Below, in pieces: positions 49,974 to 51,460 of a stretch of DNA of 51,460 nt. The DNA is taken from positions 1 through 51,460 of the forward strand of contig CAYYFC010000004.1 of NCBI GenBank assembly GCA_964471215.1, read 5' to 3'. Under the pieces are notes generated by a model that ran no database searches, was not told the DNA's origin, and saw only the letters and a list, made by a program, of their open reading frames with translations. Position 1 is the stretch's first letter, and every line of letters starts with the position of its first letter. The position numbers and the translations under genes are program-made. Source of the stretch: Archaeoglobus_B sp964471215. GTDB taxonomy: Archaea > Halobacteriota > Archaeoglobi > Archaeoglobales > Archaeoglobaceae.

Positions 49974-50528
49974 ATGATAAACAGCGAAAAGTTTAAAGAG
50001 ATAAAGAGGATATCAATTGCGCTCGATCCCGATATGTTTAACAGATTAAAGGAACTAGCTAGAAATAGAGGCCAAACTATATCCCAGATTGTAAGATCTG
50101 CGATTATGGATATACTCGAATCCGAATTTAGGGGTAATTCAAGAGAATTGAACATTTACGCTGACTTTTTATCTGCCGGTGAGCACGTTATAGTTAGCGC
50201 TGAACTCTGGGTCGAAATGCTGAGAGAACTCGAAAATTCCGCATCTAACAGGTTTTGGGAATCTGTTGAGGATGAGGGGTACAGAAGAGGTCTATACTAC
50301 AAGAGTATAGGTCTGAACAGTTTAAGAGATATTCTAAACCATCTCAAGTATAAAAACTGGTTCAGATTGAAGATAACAAAGAACTGCTACATGCTAATAC
50401 TCGTAACTTCAAATGTAAGAAAGTTCTTGATGAAATACCTGACAGGAATACTCAAGGCTTTAAGAGCATCTGTAGAAATAAGTGAATTTGAAAGATACAT
50501 ACTCATCATGGAGGATAAGTCCAGCTGA
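49974..50528 (+). CDS. Ribbon-helix-helix regulator with unknown C-terminal domain
   Basis: Residues 1-52 form a CopG/Arc-type ribbon-helix-helix (KRISIALDPDMFNRLKELAR, then GQTISQIVRSAIMDIL). The remaining 130 residues or so have an alpha/beta pattern with an internal GEHVIVSAELWVEML and a later strand NCYMLILVTSNVRKFLM, perhaps a ligand-binding domain of the V4R-like kind, which I cannot confirm. It is divergent from the universal stress protein/TauE module and is the obvious candidate regulator. The ATG at 49974 or 49967 could be the start. Confidence 0.7.
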   Translation: MINSEKFKEIKRISIALDPDMFNRLKELARNRGQTISQIVRSAIMDILESEFRGNSRELNIYADFLSAGEHVIVSAELWVEMLRELENSASNRFWESVEDEGYRRGLYYKSIGLNSLRDILNHLKYKNWFRLKITKNCYMLILVTSNVRKFLMKYLTGILKALRASVEISEFERYILIMEDKSS

Positions 50529-50867
50529 TGTATTATTTTTACCCCGCTTGTGGATTAGCACTAGTCGGAAGTATATGACTATTGGATACATTCCGAAATC
50601 GTTTATGAAATCTGATGAGTCACGATGCACATAGTTCCGAATTTTTTTCTCATTATTAAAGCTCGAGTAATTCGTATTTAAGCTCAGATTGAAGATTTAT
50701 GAAATTTATAAAAATTACGTAAGATTTAGACATCCTTACGTCATCGATGTTTGAGTATTAATAGGAAGATTTATCTGAATAAGTCCGAATAGATAAGCGA
50801 TTTGATTGAAATCCGGCAATGGAGCATTAGGTATGTAGAAGCTGAAAACGTAAGGTTAAACTATTGA
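50529..50867. other. 339-bp intergenic region, no gene seen
   Basis: AT-rich and without credible coding. The only structure noticed is a short hairpin ACGTAAG (50717-50723) and CTTACGT (50735-50741) with an 11-base loop. No C/D box pair or tRNA could be found on either strand. Confidence 0.4.
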
Positions 50868-51095
50868 GTGTTAGATATAGAGGATATGATCGGCAGGATA
50901 TACTTCGTTGAAGTTTCAAAGGGTTTCAAAAACGAGAAGCTGAGGGGAAAGACATTCGTAGGTGAACTTAAAGATGTCGGAGTCTACGATGGTATACTCT
51001 GCTTAGGCTTCAGAGGAATTGAAGGTTTGGATGGTGATGTCTACTTAAGGATAACGGATATAGTCAGAATGATCGAGTTTAAACACATTGAATGA
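50868..51095 (+). CDS. Hypothetical 75-residue beta-rich protein
   Basis: I do not recognise it. The frame begins at GTG 50868 (MLDIEDMIGRIYFVEVSKGF) and contains alternating strands (GKTFVGELKDVGVYDG, ILCLGFRGIEGL, VYLRITDIVRMIEF), which suggests a small beta-barrel such as an SH3- or Sm-like fold. Residue composition looks like real coding sequence rather than noise. A later ATG (MIGRIYF, 50886) may be the true start. There is no clear operon partner. Confidence 0.5.
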   Translation: MLDIEDMIGRIYFVEVSKGFKNEKLRGKTFVGELKDVGVYDGILCLGFRGIEGLDGDVYLRITDIVRMIEFKHIE

Positions 51096-51303
51096 TCTAT
51101 TTCTCAAATTTTTACTCGAGGAAAAAGGTGTGAATACCAGAATGTTACTTTAACCGTCTGATCATAATTTCACTCACACAATTGGTGTATAACTAAATTA
51201 TACAATAAAATTAATATTTTTTTATTAGCCTATTATGCTCATCAGCTAAGGTTAAATCCGGTAGTTCCAAACATTCATGAGCAGATTAATGAAACGTGAA
51301 CTG

Positions 51304-51460
51304 CTAAACGATTCTGATAAACTCATCTCGCTCAAATCTATATATTTCTATATCGTGGTATTCTGAAATCTCTAAAATTTTTTGTTCCTGATTCTTTAGA
51401 ATTTCCTCACAAAATGCAAGGGAGCTCTGCCCTTCAGGGCGGAGAGGGATTAGGGTAGGA
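51304..51460 (-). CDS. Possible C-terminal end of an unknown protein entering from the right edge
   Basis: On the minus strand the frame ends at a TAG (51306-51304) and is open to the window edge. The last 39 residues read SLAFCEEILKNQEQ, then KILEISEYHDIEIYRF and ERDEFIRIV, which has the strand-helix-strand and charged character of real protein. Upstream codons pass through the right-end hairpin (51428-51460), so the gene may be broken there by a mobile element. No family recognised. Confidence 0.35.
   Translation of the reverse strand, partial: PTLIPLRPEGQSSLAFCEEILKNQEQKILEISEYHDIEIYRFERDEFIRIV
51428..51460 (-). repeat. TnpB-type right-end motif with stable hairpin
   Basis: Read on the minus strand: TCCTACCCTAATCCCTCTCC, then GCCC-TGAA-GGGC, forming an 8-bp stem CTCTGCCC/GGGCGGAG on the plus strand. 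It is an inverted, better preserved match to 3578-3612. The rest of the element would lie outside the window. Confidence 0.55.

Larger units (their letters stand above)
51096..51460. other. Right edge: AT-rich spacer, gene fragment and TnpB-type right end
   Basis: Positions 51096-51303 hold nothing recognisable. From 51304 a minus-strand frame runs to the edge, and the last 33 bases carry an inverted copy of the right-end hairpin motif seen at 3578-3612. Confidence 0.4.

Noticed and set aside
50717..50741. Hairpin ACGTAAG/CTTACGT in the gap after the RHH regulator gene
   Set aside because: It is nearly 200 bases past the stop codon, has no T-run, and a 7-bp AT-containing stem is common by chance; not called a terminator.
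1..51460. Search for CRISPR arrays, rRNA genes and phage genes
   Set aside because: No regularly spaced repeats, no rRNA signatures and no phage structural or packaging genes were seen.

Overview
The window comes from a hyperthermophilic euryarchaeon, most probably a member of the Archaeoglobaceae (Archaeoglobus, Ferroglobus or Geoglobus). The evidence is archaeal: an A-type ATP synthase operon, proteasome-activating nucleotidase, a homodimer-type splicing endonuclease, archaeal prolyl-tRNA synthetase, MBF1, Trm10, UPF0146 and UPF0058 proteins, a methyl-viologen-type [NiFe] hydrogenase and a C/D box sRNA. The sequence is moderately AT-rich, genes are tightly packed, and many lack a Shine-Dalgarno sequence and begin close to a TATA box. 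The genus cannot be fixed from this sequence.

Region 1 (1-3690) is a nest of mobile DNA. An old TnpB-type element (a small AbrB-like gene overlapping a TnpB-like gene) is now a pseudogene. It is split by an intact-looking IS607-family transposon (serine recombinase, TnpB and a structured 3' end that looks like an omega/reRNA). Its presumed right-end hairpin is split by a 120-bp MITE-like element with a 16-bp perfect inverted repeat and a 4-bp target duplication. Removing the IS607 restores an open frame across the junction. Related right-end hairpins recur near 3.6, 38.3-38.5 and 51.4 kb.

Region 2 (3.7-13.5 kb) carries metabolic and RNA genes: iorA, signal peptidase, hisB, hisA, a Trm10-type tRNA methyltransferase, a COG2426 membrane protein, UPF0146, a GNAT acetyltransferase, UPF0058, tRNA-Cys, a TtuA/NcsA-type tRNA thiolase and proS. 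Region 3 (13.5-22.4 kb) is the A-type ATP synthase operon, read leftward in the order H-I-K-x-K-E-C-F-A-B-D. It has two proteolipid genes whose DNA looks identical from ribosome-binding site to stop codon, with an unknown 63-residue membrane protein between them.

Region 4 (22.8-34.4 kb) holds a cation exchanger, dihydroorotase, an actin-like ATPase translationally coupled to a ribbon-helix-helix/zinc protein (ParM/ParR-like logic), PAN, a C/D box sRNA, a PHP phosphoesterase, a half-size MFS protein, an HD hydrolase and a deoxyribosyltransferase-like/QueF-like fusion. It ends with an operon of a LOR/SDH-family enzyme, phenylacetate-CoA ligase, an ACT protein and a DUF2103 protein. Region 5 (34.4-37.8 kb) has MBF1 and a hydrogenase operon (small subunit, large subunit, maturation protease) without the usual MvhD. 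A gene-poor stretch of about 1 kb follows.

Region 6 (38.7-44.6 kb) holds endA, a winged-helix regulator, an M20 peptidase, thpR, a COG3199 kinase-like protein and TrpB2. Region 7 (44.8-49.7 kb) is a one-strand module alternating two TauE/SafE-type exporters with three universal stress proteins and a small membrane protein, beside a divergent RHH regulator. The right edge holds another TnpB-type right-end hairpin and probably a gene fragment.
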